Assembly: GCF_024733565.1 (NCBI RefSeq)
Contig: NZ_JANIOC010000022.1
Span: 1-58,607, forward strand
Reading direction: 5' to 3'
From: Rossellomorea sp. SC111
Lineage (GTDB): Bacteria; Bacillota; Bacilli; Bacillales; Bacillaceae_B
Length of the DNA: 58,607 nucleotides
The notes beneath the pieces are model-generated. The model was not told the DNA's origin and did not search any database. It saw only the letters and a program-made list of their open reading frames with translations. Position numbers and translations under genes: made by a program. Numbering within the stretch: position 1 is the first letter of the stretch; each line of letters opens with the position of its first letter. Positions 27,288-35,467 of the stretch are shown here, piece by piece.

Positions 27288-28436
27288 TTATTTCAACATA
27301 GAAGTAACCCACTTCTGAATATCCTTAGCAGGTGCTACTAATTTCTTCTCTTTAATCTCTTTTCGTAATGGCTGTCCCTGGTTAATGGCGGCCTGGACTC
27401 CTTTAATATCACGTCTAATTTCAGCAGAAACAGGAAGGTCCACAAATCGCTCCAGATCCTTTTTCGTCAACTCATTTTCCCTGCCTGCAAGATTCACTAT
27501 CAGCTCCATATTCTCCAATGTTTGAGGTCCGAGTCGCTTTAAAAGATCCTCTACATGTTTCAGAACTCGAATCGCTGGGGTATCCAGGGTCATGACGTAA
27601 TAGATTCGATCTGCTTCCTCTAGTGCCGTGTAAGTTTTCACATCAAGGCTTGAAGGAAGGTCTATGATGATAAAGTCATAACATCGTTTGCAGGCTCTCA
27701 ATAACCTGATAACAAATTCTTCATCTATCTTTTCTGCCATTTCTGCATCCCTGGGGCTGACTAACACTTCTAGTTTAGAAAATGGCTCACTTTCAGAAAT
27801 ATTTTTAATGTGATGTTCATTCAATTCATTGATAACCGGCTGCAAATCAATCAGCGATCGATTGCTTTCAATTCCTAAGTATGTTTCGGAACCGCCGTAC
27901 TGCAAATTAAAGTCTATGTGAATGACCTGTGCAGTCGATTCAAGCTTTAAGGTTTGAGCAAAGGCGGTGCTTAAGAGTGTTTTTCCCACTCCGCCCTTCC
28001 CGCTGTAAAACGAAAAGATCTGTCCCTTTCCCCGCTTATAGGTCCCTGAAGAAACAGCCGTTTCTGATCGTGATTGGTACTGTTGTAAAATATGGCTGAC
28101 CCGTTCTCCGAGTGATTTCTCTTCGTCGGGTAAAATGATGAAATCCTCAGCGCCTGCTCTTGTCATTTCTCTAAGTAGCTCAAAATCTTGTTCAGTATGT
28201 ACATATAGAGCCGAGGCGTTGGGAAAATCCCGATAGAGTTCTTTGATCATAGATCCCGTTGTACTGTTTTCTCCTGTATAAAAGATCACTACACCAGGCT
28301 CATACTTTCTTAATTCTGTAGCCCATGCATTTTCCGGAATCTGAATCACTTCATAAGTGGTATTCAAGCCTTCTATTAAATGTTGACTTAACTCATTCTC
28401 TTCTCCGATGAGGAAGATCTGATATTCCTTACTCAT
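27288..28436 (-). CDS. tadZ: TadZ/CpaE-like localisation ATPase
   Basis: 382 residues. The N-terminal ~115 residues form a receiver-like domain without an obvious phosphorylation function, followed by a ParA/MinD-type ATPase with deviant Walker A SGKGGVGKTLLS (about 145-156) and DFIIIDLPSSLD as the Walker B region. TadZ proteins place the Tad apparatus in the cell. CGGAGGGACC precedes the ATG. It lies between cpaB and tadA. Confidence 0.9.
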   Translation of the reverse strand: MSKEYQIFLIGEENELSQHLIEGLNTTYEVIQIPENAWATELRKYEPGVVIFYTGENSTTGSMIKELYRDFPNASALYVHTEQDFELLREMTRAGAEDFIILPDEEKSLGERVSHILQQYQSRSETAVSSGTYKRGKGQIFSFYSGKGGVGKTLLSTAFAQTLKLESTAQVIHIDFNLQYGGSETYLGIESNRSLIDLQPVINELNEHHIKNISESEPFSKLEVLVSPRDAEMAEKIDEEFVIRLLRACKRCYDFIIIDLPSSLDVKTYTALEEADRIYYVMTLDTPAIRVLKHVEDLLKRLGPQTLENMELIVNLAGRENELTKKDLERFVDLPVSAEIRRDIKGVQAAINQGQPLRKEIKEKKLVAPAKDIQKWVTSMLK

Positions 28437-28464
28437 AAGGTCCCTCCGTTATCTATATCACTCA

Positions 28465-29253
28465 CTATTGTTGTTTAGGTTTCTCTTCAGGCTTTGAAGG
28501 TTTCTGCTCTTCTTTAGGTTTTTGTTCTTCTTTTGGCTTCTCTTCTTTTTTTGGCTCTTCTACTGGTTTCTTTTGTTCTGCCGGTTTCGCTTCAGCAGGA
28601 GGATTTTCCTTTTCTGTTTCTGCAGCCTTTTCATTTGTTTCTTGTTTACCGACATTTGCTTTGATGACCCTTAAGCTGTCTGCGTAATTCTGCATATGAA
28701 TCAGTTCAGGTGCTTTGTCGATAGACACTTCCAATTGAACTCCTTTGAATTTATTATCCTTCTTCGCCGTCCTTGCAACCTTCACGTCTTTCATGAATAC
28801 ACTCGTCTCTTCTTTCCCATTAAAACGATGAGAGACAATGATATCCACCCGATCCAATGCTTCCAACGGTTCATCAAAGAAAACCCTCTCATTTTGCATC
28901 AATGTGATCAGTCGATTATTTTCATCAACAACGGAGGAAGCTTCCTTCAGGATATTCTTTGTGATGACATCCCCTTCAGATAAGGGAACGACAGAGACTT
29001 TATTAACTAGTTCATCTACATTTGTAATATGGTAGCTTTTTAAAAACTTCTTTGGGATTTCATCGGTCATCACATTCTCTGGCGTAATAAGGGAGCGTGA
29101 TGAAATCTCTTTGCTCGCTACATAGATCTTGACGCTTGTTCCCAAGTTTGTATTCAAAGCTTGTACTTTCTTAAGAACAAGGAATCCCGCCGTAACAGCT
29201 AATAACACGGATAAAACTATAAAAATAATCGCTTTTCTCTTTGACTCAAGCAT
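28465..29253 (-). CDS. cpaB: CpaB/RcpC-like SAF-domain pilus protein
   Basis: 262 residues: one N-terminal TM helix, then a SAF/CpaB domain (IYVASKEISSRSLITPENV; VVPLSEGDVITKNIL) and an extracellular part, ending in a long Pro/Glu/Lys-rich tail (from about residue 205). In Gram-negative Tad systems CpaB/RcpC works near the secretin; Gram-positive systems lack the secretin, and the PEK-rich tail may instead reach through the cell wall (inference). First gene of the leftward tad operon. GGAAGGAA upstream. Confidence 0.85.
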   Translation of the reverse strand: MLESKRKAIIFIVLSVLLAVTAGFLVLKKVQALNTNLGTSVKIYVASKEISSRSLITPENVMTDEIPKKFLKSYHITNVDELVNKVSVVPLSEGDVITKNILKEASSVVDENNRLITLMQNERVFFDEPLEALDRVDIIVSHRFNGKEETSVFMKDVKVARTAKKDNKFKGVQLEVSIDKAPELIHMQNYADSLRVIKANVGKQETNEKAAETEKENPPAEAKPAEQKKPVEEPKKEEKPKEEQKPKEEQKPSKPEEKPKQQ

Positions 29254-29271
29254 CCTTTGCGTTCCTTCCTT

Positions 29272-29403
29272 TCACTCGACAGATGGCATTTTCTTTCCGA
29301 ACCATCCAAAGCTGATGTCTTTGATTTCTATTTGGTTTACCAGTTTAAGAAAATATGTCCCCCCACTTCTAGTTGTATCTACGAACCAAAAGACAAAACA
29401 ATG
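29272..29403 (-). pseudogene. Start-less open segment in the cpaB leader (possible gene remnant)
   Basis: A 43-codon open frame with a protein-like composition (VDTTRSGG, NQIEIKDISFGWFGKKMPSVE) ends 18 nt before cpaB, its stop codon merging into the cpaB ribosome binding region. There is no ATG/GTG/TTG start in frame after the upstream TGA. It may be the tail of a decayed first gene of the operon or a chance open stretch. Confidence 0.3.
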
Positions 29404-29534
29404 TCACATTCCCCTCAAAATGATCCCTTAGTATGAGGTTTGAAGAAAATGGAATTAATTCTATCCTTATTTACCACGAATTTCATGTTTAAAAACTTTT
29501 TTATGTAAAATCCTGATACTTTTTTTCTATATAA

Positions 29535-29582
29535 TAATTATCACTGGTAACCGCGAACGTCAATCCGACAAAGTCTTTGTCG
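29535..29582 (-). promoter_or_regulatory. Likely tad operon promoter with 8-1-8 inverted repeat
   Basis: A perfect inverted repeat CGACAAAG-T-CTTTGTCG (29566-29582) sits 2 nt upstream, on the minus strand, of a -35-like TTGACG (29563-29558). A -10-like TAATTA or GATAAT lies 15-17 nt downstream. If used, it gives a leader of about 280 nt before cpaB. The repeat looks like a repressor or activator operator. The rest of 29254-29879 has no confident gene; it also holds a GTGAATGAA tandem repeat (29760-29779, period 11). Confidence 0.5.
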
Positions 29583-29840
29583 AATCTTGTCTGTTATTAT
29601 TGGACTATTTTATAAAATTTTCCAGAGGTAAAAATAGGTAATTTGTATAGCTACGAAAGGTTTACTACGCTTTTTTCAACAGAAGATTTGAAATTTATAG
29701 TGGTAATTATTAGGTGTTTTATTACAAGTATTAAAATTGTTAGGTAATTGGAATCATTTGTGAATGAAGTGTGAATGAATCCTGGGATTGTTATATTGAT
29801 CGAATTTTCCAAATATAGATAATGTCATCCATATAATTGA

Positions 29841-29869
29841 AAAAGCCACCCGGTCACGCCGGGTGGCTC
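29841..29869 (-). terminator. Terminator downstream of the AlaX-type gene
   Basis: Hairpin GAGCCACCCGG / CCGGGTGGCT followed by TTTTTC on the minus strand, 11 nt past the stop codon at 29880. Confidence 0.88.
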
Positions 29870-29879
29870 GTTCATCTTT

Positions 29880-31067
29880 TTATAGTTCGTTCACCAGTTT
29901 TTCCAGCAGTTCTTCCTTACTCATAACAGCCTCTCCCCCACCTTGAACAAACCCTTCTTTCCCGCCGCCTTTTCCATTGATGAGCGGAAATACTTTTTGT
30001 GCGACTTCTCTTAAATTAATCGTCGGGAGCGACCCCTTCGCCGCTACGAGCTGAAGCTTTTGATCATTATGGACTACAAGGATCACAATCGCTTCTTCTC
30101 TCTTAGAGATGATGTGCTGGGCAATCTTCTGAAGTTCCTGTATCGGCCTGTCACTGTAAGCTCTTTGGATAAGCGTATAGTCATCTTTTTGGACTCCAAG
30201 CAATCCTTCTGCTTCATATGTCAGCAGAACCTCTTTCAATCCTTCCAATGCTTTTTCCTGCTCTTTTTGTTTGGCGATCAGCTGCTCGGCTGTCGGTATC
30301 ATCGTTTCTTCCGGTGACTGGAGGACACTAGTGAGTTCTTTTAAGAGGCCATGCTTCCGGTTAAGTTGGCGTAGAACCCGGTCACCGCAGATGAACTGCA
30401 GGCGGATATGGCCTTTGTGCTTCTCCCAATCGAGTATCTTGATGGCCCCTACTTCACTTGTGGACCTTGGATGGGTTCCCCCGCAGCCGTTATAGTCAAA
30501 ATTCGGGATGATGACGAGACGGATCTCGCCTGTGACGGATGGTTTCTTTCGTAGCGGATAGTCGGACAGTTCCTCTTCCGTCACCCATTTCGTCTCAATC
30601 GCCCTCGCCTCCCGTATGATCCGGTTGGCCAGTTCTTCTGCTTCCTGAGCATCGGATTCGCTCATATCACTTACGTTTAAGTCGATGGTGAGGAACTCTT
30701 TTCCGAGATGAAAGCTGATCGTCTCGTATTGCAGTGCTTCTGCAAACGCTGCCGACAGGATATGCTGACCGGCGTGCTGCTGTATATGATCGAATCGGCG
30801 TTCCCAATCGATCTGTCCCTCGACAACTCCTGAAATATCGTCAAACGGTTCTTCTATGTAATGACGGATCTCTCCGCTCACTTCTTCCACATTTACAATC
30901 CGCTTATCCTGTATTGTTCCCGTATCATGGGGCTGGCCGCCGCCAGTCGGGTAGAAAGCCGTTTGCTCTAATACGACGTACCAGCCGGAATCATCCTGCT
31001 GCTGCTCCTGAATGGATGTGTAAAAAGTTTTCATATAGGCGTCTTGATAGTATTGTTTGACTGTCAT
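29880..31067 (-). CDS. Alanyl-tRNA editing protein, AlaX-L type with DHHA1 domain
   Basis: 395 residues. Trans-editing homologue of the AlaRS editing half that hydrolyses mischarged Ser-tRNA(Ala). The N-terminal part has FYPTGGGQPHD. The zinc-binding editing site shows HAGQHILSAAF (HxxxH) and CGGTHPRST (Cys and His ligands). A coiled linker (about 240-280) and a C-terminal DHHA1 domain with GKGGGKEGFVQGGG complete the AlaX-L/AlaX-M2-like build. It lies alone, between its terminator and a small gene. Confidence 0.9.
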   Translation of the reverse strand: MTVKQYYQDAYMKTFYTSIQEQQQDDSGWYVVLEQTAFYPTGGGQPHDTGTIQDKRIVNVEEVSGEIRHYIEEPFDDISGVVEGQIDWERRFDHIQQHAGQHILSAAFAEALQYETISFHLGKEFLTIDLNVSDMSESDAQEAEELANRIIREARAIETKWVTEEELSDYPLRKKPSVTGEIRLVIIPNFDYNGCGGTHPRSTSEVGAIKILDWEKHKGHIRLQFICGDRVLRQLNRKHGLLKELTSVLQSPEETMIPTAEQLIAKQKEQEKALEGLKEVLLTYEAEGLLGVQKDDYTLIQRAYSDRPIQELQKIAQHIISKREEAIVILVVHNDQKLQLVAAKGSLPTINLREVAQKVFPLINGKGGGKEGFVQGGGEAVMSKEELLEKLVNEL

Positions 31068-31131
31068 CGGTAACCCTCTTTCTGAACTGTTCTACACATA
31101 CTTTATCATAAGAGGGATGGGTGGAACCACG

Positions 31132-31284
31132 TCAGTCCCCTGGCTTTTTCTCGATCGATATCGGCACCGTCCCTACTTGTTCCCATGGAATTTCCCATCG
31201 TCTTTCGAATTCTTCCTTTGCCCGTTCGTCTCCTTCAATGACCCGTTCTACCAGTGTCCTGAGCTTCATCGTTGTGTAGTTCAT
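31132..31284 (-). CDS. Small 50-residue protein, unknown
   Basis: A short frame of 50 residues starting MNYTTMKLRTLVERVI and ending SIEKKPGD. It has AGGTGAT 3-5 nt before the ATG and a charged helical middle (EGDERAKEEFERRWEIPWEQ), which looks like a real small cytoplasmic protein. The C-terminal GD-stop is encoded by GGGGACTGAC, the same repeat motif seen at 16118, so the original end may have been altered. Family not recognised. Confidence 0.6.
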   Translation of the reverse strand: MNYTTMKLRTLVERVIEGDERAKEEFERRWEIPWEQVGTVPISIEKKPGD

Positions 31285-31615
31285 ATTATCACCTGCTTTT
31301 GTTTAGTTAAAAAGTAGAAGTCACACGGAGTAAACGTAAATCCTTTCGGTTTGGATGTGTTATTATCATACTTTTTACCTATATGGTGATATTTTAAACC
31401 CTTCAACTCTCTTGGAACGATGTTTTTCGAAATCATATGTACATGAGAGAAAATATAGTGAAAAGAGGGAAGTTCCATTAAGAAGCTTATTGACGATGTC
31501 ATTTTGCCAGGGATGGGCAAAATGCTTTTTTGAATACGGGCGTACTAGTAATTTAACGAATAAAAATATTGCTACTGGTAAACCTTTTTATATAAAGATT
31601 AGGAGGGGTACTTGA
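31285..31615. other. Intergenic region with orphan plus-strand terminator
   Basis: 331 nt without a confident gene. At 31501-31531 the hairpin ATTTTGCC / GGCAAAAT with a T6 run is a plus-strand terminator that has no evident gene before it. An open stretch just before it encodes KKLIDDVILPGMGKMLF, preceded by GAGGGAAG but only an ATT where a start codon would be. The segment after 31531 leads into the DUF3231 gene, with AGGAGGGG before its ATG. Confidence 0.45.
31501..31531 (+). terminator. Orphan terminator hairpin
   Basis: ATTTTGCC-agggatg-GGCAAAAT followed by GCTTTTTT. No upstream plus-strand gene is seen; it may end a small RNA, a micropeptide transcript or a vanished gene. Confidence 0.55.
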
Positions 31616-32623
31616 ATGGAACCAATTAATCACCAAACTAAGATTAATGCGGCAGAATATGCATCTATTTGGTCACAATATATTAATGACAGTTTATCAC
31701 GTTGTGTTATGAGCTATTTTTTAAATGATGTTAAGGACGAAAATATTCGTAATTTACTTCAATCCGCCCTGGAATTATCGGAAATCCATTTAGAAAAAGT
31801 AAAGCAATTTTTAAATCAAGAAGGCCTTCCTATTCCAATAGGGTTTGAAGATCAAGACGTTACAATAGATGCTCCAAGTTTATTTACTGATACATTTAAG
31901 GTTGTTTATTTGCATATTATGTCGATTCACGGATTAATAAGATATTCTGGGGCGACTAGTGTCAGTTTTCGAGAGGACATCAGAAAATACTTCATTGAAT
32001 GTACCTCACAAACATTGGATCTGTATGATAGGGTAACGAATGTTTCATTGCAAATGGGTATTATTAACAAACCTCCTTCTTTAAACAATCAACAAAAAAT
32101 AGATTTTGAAAAGAAGCAAACCTATTTAACTGGCTGGTTCGGGAAACGCAGACCAATAAATGCAGTCGAAATCACTGGTGTACACCTTAATATGCAGAAG
32201 ACAATGGTGAAAATGGTGCTGGAGTTAGGTTTCAGTCAAGTTTGTCAGTCCAAAGAGTTACGAGACTATATGGAACGTGCTCGGAAGATTTGTATAAAAC
32301 ACTTTGATATTCTTAGTTCTATGTTAAAAGAGGAGAATTTACACGTTTCTAAGAGTTTTGAATCAGAAGTAACAGATTCAACCGTCCCACCATTTTCTGA
32401 TAAGCTTATGCTCTTCCATATAGTAACGCTGCTTTCTGCTGCCCTGGGATACTATAGTGAAGCTTTATCAATGAGCCAAAGAAGAGATTTATCTGCAGAT
32501 TACGTACGAATGAGTACAGAAATAACCTTAATTGCCGAAGATGGAATAAATCTTTTAATAGAAAAAGGATGGATGGAACAGCCTCCGACTGCTACGGACC
32601 ACGAAGGCTTGGCAAAAAAATGA
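31616..32623 (+). CDS. DUF3231 family protein
   Basis: 335 residues, mostly alpha-helical, no signal peptide. It is built of two related halves of about 165 residues, each with a Thr/Ala-rich start (TKINAAEYASIW; RRPINAVEITGVH) and a following four-helix pattern with SEIHLEKV and ARKICIKHFDIL, as in DUF3231 proteins, which resemble ferritin/DUF1657-type bundles in spore formers. AGGAGGGG lies 5-6 nt before the ATG. DUF3231 genes often occur next to spore genes; here a germinant-receptor operon follows 178 nt downstream. Function unknown. Confidence 0.82.
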   Translation: MEPINHQTKINAAEYASIWSQYINDSLSRCVMSYFLNDVKDENIRNLLQSALELSEIHLEKVKQFLNQEGLPIPIGFEDQDVTIDAPSLFTDTFKVVYLHIMSIHGLIRYSGATSVSFREDIRKYFIECTSQTLDLYDRVTNVSLQMGIINKPPSLNNQQKIDFEKKQTYLTGWFGKRRPINAVEITGVHLNMQKTMVKMVLELGFSQVCQSKELRDYMERARKICIKHFDILSSMLKEENLHVSKSFESEVTDSTVPPFSDKLMLFHIVTLLSAALGYYSEALSMSQRRDLSADYVRMSTEITLIAEDGINLLIEKGWMEQPPTATDHEGLAKK

Positions 32624-32732
32624 TAGGTGTGTGGGAATTTAATGAGGATAAACAACTAGTTTATCCTTTTTTCTTTGAAAGTAAGTATTGTTACCGATTG
32701 ATTAAACTCTTATTGATTATTAGTTTGACAAT

Positions 32733-32763
32733 AGAATAATCACAGATGAAGTTCATCATACTA
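32733..32763 (+). promoter_or_regulatory. Likely sigma-G promoter of the ger operon
   Basis: A -35-like AGAATA (32733-32738; consensus TGAATA) and a -10-like CATACTA (32757-32763) with an 18-nt spacer match the forespore sigma-G pattern. It lies 38 nt before the gerA start. Germinant receptor operons in Bacillus are sigma-G dependent, which supports the assignment. Confidence 0.6.
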
Positions 32764-32801
32764 TACATAGTTATAAAACTTCAGGGTTTGAGGTGAATTG
32801 C

Positions 32802-34346
32802 ATGTTTTTCAAAAAACGGTCCGCCAGAAATAAAAAGAAAGCACAAGCAAAAAATTCTCAAACCAGCAGCTATTCAAGTATTGAAGATTTGTTTGCTAAA
32901 ACGAAGGAGTCTCATGATTTTCATCAACTGCCGATAACCGACATCAAGGGATATTTAATCCTTTCCTATTACGGTACTCTTGTCGATCATCTCCGAATGG
33001 AAGAGAAAGTTCTGTGTGTCTTCAGGGATCCTCATTTTCATCCTGAAAAACTAAAGGATATTGATGATATAAAAAAATTCATTCCAATTGAAGATATAGT
33101 TATTACAGAAGACATGAACGAGATTGAAACTAAAATCCTTAAAGGATATGTTCTTCTGCAGATTAGAGAAAAAGATCAAAAATGTGCCTTAATTAATATA
33201 GCTGATACAAAGGCTGGGATGCGCGAGGATAACAACGTTGAAAATGAATACAGTGTGATCGGGCCAAGAATTGGGTTTGTTGAAAATATTGTAACCAATA
33301 TTAACTTGCTAAGACAGAATATAAACACTCCTAATTTAATTTTTAAAGAAATTCATATTGGTTCATTCTCACACACCAAAGTAGTCATCGCCTATATTGA
33401 TGGAGTTACCAATGATCAATATATTCAAACAATGACTCAACGTTTACAAGATATTAATTTTGATGTGGTGTTTGATTCATCTCAACTTCACCAAATAATA
33501 GAAGATGATTCTTTAACGCCATTTCCGCTATTCTTATCCACGGAACGCATAGACAGGGCTGCATTCGCTTTGATAAAAGGGCAAGTGGTGGTATTTAATC
33601 ATGGTTCATCTTATGCAATTACAGGACCCTCAACATTGCTTGATTTTTTTGCATCTCCTGAGGATTATTATTTGCCTTGGCTTGTTGGTTCTTTTTTTCG
33701 CTTAATACGTGTTTTGAGTGTTTTTTTCTCCATTTTTGCCACTCCTACTTACGTAGCCATATTAACCTTTCATTATGAAATGATACCCAGAATTTTGCTA
33801 AGTACCCTTGGCTTTTCCCGTCATAACATACCATTTCCTCCAGTATTGGAAGTGCTATTTTTGGAACTTACAATTGAACTTCTGCGGGAGGCGGGAGCCC
33901 GCCTGCCAACCAAGGTAGGGCAAACACTGGGTATTGTTGGCGGTATTGTTATCGGTCAAGCATCCGTTGAGGCAGCTCTTACCAGCAATGTACTTCTTAT
34001 TATAGTTGCATTAGCAGCATTAGCTTCCTTTACGACTCCTATTTATAAAATGTCGAATACGATTCGGTTTTTGCGTTTTCCTTTAATATTATTGGCTTTT
34101 GGATGGGGCATGCTGGGTATTGTTATCGGAATCAGTTTTATACTCGTACACCTTACCCGGTTAGAATCATTAGGCGTACCTTATACAGTCCCCCTATATC
34201 CATTCAGGCCTAAAGATTATGGGGATTCCTTTGTCCGTTTACCTTTCAGTAAAACAAATAAAAGACCAAGCTATTTACGTCCAAAATCACTTCTGAGATA
34301 TCAACCGCATACCGAGAAAAAAAAGAAAAACGATTTTGATGAATAG
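32802..34346 (+). CDS. Spore germination receptor A subunit (GerA/GerKA family)
   Basis: 514 residues from the ATG at 32802, which has AGGTGA upstream; three further codons are open before it. A hydrophilic N-terminal domain (about 1-240) contains the conserved GPRIGFVENIVTNINLLR. A membrane part with about five TM segments follows, with PFPPVLEVLFLELTIELLREAG and RLPTKVGQTLGIVGGIVIGQA, signatures of the GerA family. The C-terminal tail is basic. First gene of an A-C-B operon encoding a nutrient receptor of the spore inner membrane. The germinant cannot be read from the sequence. Confidence 0.93.
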   Translation: MFFKKRSARNKKKAQAKNSQTSSYSSIEDLFAKTKESHDFHQLPITDIKGYLILSYYGTLVDHLRMEEKVLCVFRDPHFHPEKLKDIDDIKKFIPIEDIVITEDMNEIETKILKGYVLLQIREKDQKCALINIADTKAGMREDNNVENEYSVIGPRIGFVENIVTNINLLRQNINTPNLIFKEIHIGSFSHTKVVIAYIDGVTNDQYIQTMTQRLQDINFDVVFDSSQLHQIIEDDSLTPFPLFLSTERIDRAAFALIKGQVVVFNHGSSYAITGPSTLLDFFASPEDYYLPWLVGSFFRLIRVLSVFFSIFATPTYVAILTFHYEMIPRILLSTLGFSRHNIPFPPVLEVLFLELTIELLREAGARLPTKVGQTLGIVGGIVIGQASVEAALTSNVLLIIVALAALASFTTPIYKMSNTIRFLRFPLILLAFGWGMLGIVIGISFILVHLTRLESLGVPYTVPLYPFRPKDYGDSFVRLPFSKTNKRPSYLRPKSLLRYQPHTEKKKKNDFDE

Positions 34347-34363
34347 TAGTCGAGGTGAAGTAA

Positions 34364-35440
34364 ATGCAACGATTTTTCCTTTTTTTGGTTAGTATAACTG
34401 TTTTCCTAACAAGCTGTTCCAATCAAAGAATTATTGATCGTGTTCAAATTATTCAAGTGCTTGGATACGATATTCATGATGATCGGGTGAAAGGAACTGT
34501 CATTTATCCTACTTATGAAGAACAGGGCAAAACAGTATTGCATACTCTGGACACAGAAGCTGATACTTTTGATTATATTCTAGAAAATTTGAGTACCAAA
34601 TCAGCGCATCCCATCGATCCAGGACAATTGCGTACAGTATTATTCAGCAAGGATTTCGCTGAACAAGGAATTGATCCTGTTATTCAGTTTATGGTCAGGG
34701 ATCCGATAGTGGGGAACAGAATGCAGCTTGGAATCACCGAAACAACGGCAGAAAACGTCCTTCAATTAAGTGTAAACGAAAAAGTTCCCTCTCACTTATA
34801 CGATAAGATTAATCAAAATATTATGCATGGAAGTTTGCCAAAAATGAATCTGCATGTATTTTTAACAGATTTTTACAGTGAAGGGAAGGATCCAGTTTTA
34901 CCTTATTTCATTATTGAGGATGGCAAAATCAAGATTGATGGACTAGCTATATTCAAAAAAAGTAAGTATATCAATCATATTAATTTAAAGCAGTCCTTTC
35001 TTTTAAAAATATTGAAGGATGGAACAACAGATGGGCAATATGAAGCCAAAATTAAAGAAGAAGATAGTGAAGGTTATATTAATTTGAGAAAATTGGAATC
35101 GAATGTGAACTATACTATAAATCAAATAGATCATAACCCTAACATATCAATTGATTTAACAGTGAAAGCTCAGATCAAAAGGGTTCCTGAGTGGATTCAT
35201 TTGACCAAAAATAAAGACATCGAAAAAACGGAGAAGATGTTGGAGAAACATTTTAATAAAGAGATCCAACAGTTAATTTCGCTGTTTAAAGAGTACGAAA
35301 CAGATCCCATCGGAATTGGAGATATGATGAGGGCTTCGTCGAGAAGATGGAATTATGAACGTTATTTGAGTACATATCCTGGTCTTAAGACCACTGTCAA
35401 TACAAATGTAAAAATCATCCAAACAGGTGTAGAAGAATAA
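34364..35440 (+). CDS. Spore germination receptor C subunit (Ger(x)C lipoprotein)
   Basis: 358 residues. Lipoprotein signal with lipobox FLTSC, then the Ger(x)C domain with the family start NQRIIDRVQIIQVLGYDI. The extracytoplasmic part is soluble, three-domain alpha/beta by family. It begins 17 nt after the A subunit and forms a complex with the A and B subunits in the spore inner membrane. Confidence 0.92.
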   Translation: MQRFFLFLVSITVFLTSCSNQRIIDRVQIIQVLGYDIHDDRVKGTVIYPTYEEQGKTVLHTLDTEADTFDYILENLSTKSAHPIDPGQLRTVLFSKDFAEQGIDPVIQFMVRDPIVGNRMQLGITETTAENVLQLSVNEKVPSHLYDKINQNIMHGSLPKMNLHVFLTDFYSEGKDPVLPYFIIEDGKIKIDGLAIFKKSKYINHINLKQSFLLKILKDGTTDGQYEAKIKEEDSEGYINLRKLESNVNYTINQIDHNPNISIDLTVKAQIKRVPEWIHLTKNKDIEKTEKMLEKHFNKEIQQLISLFKEYETDPIGIGDMMRASSRRWNYERYLSTYPGLKTTVNTNVKIIQTGVEE

Positions 35441-35467
35441 GATATTCAATTCCTAAGGAGGGCAAAA

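Noticed and set aside
29254..29879. A c-di-GMP (GEMM) riboswitch in the tad leader
   Set aside because: Such riboswitches precede some Tad loci in other Firmicutes, but the conserved GEMM core was not found on the minus strand.
31281..31520. 79-codon minus-strand reading frame
   Set aside because: Composition is not protein-like, it has no ribosome binding site, and it covers the orphan terminator and the small-gene promoter area.
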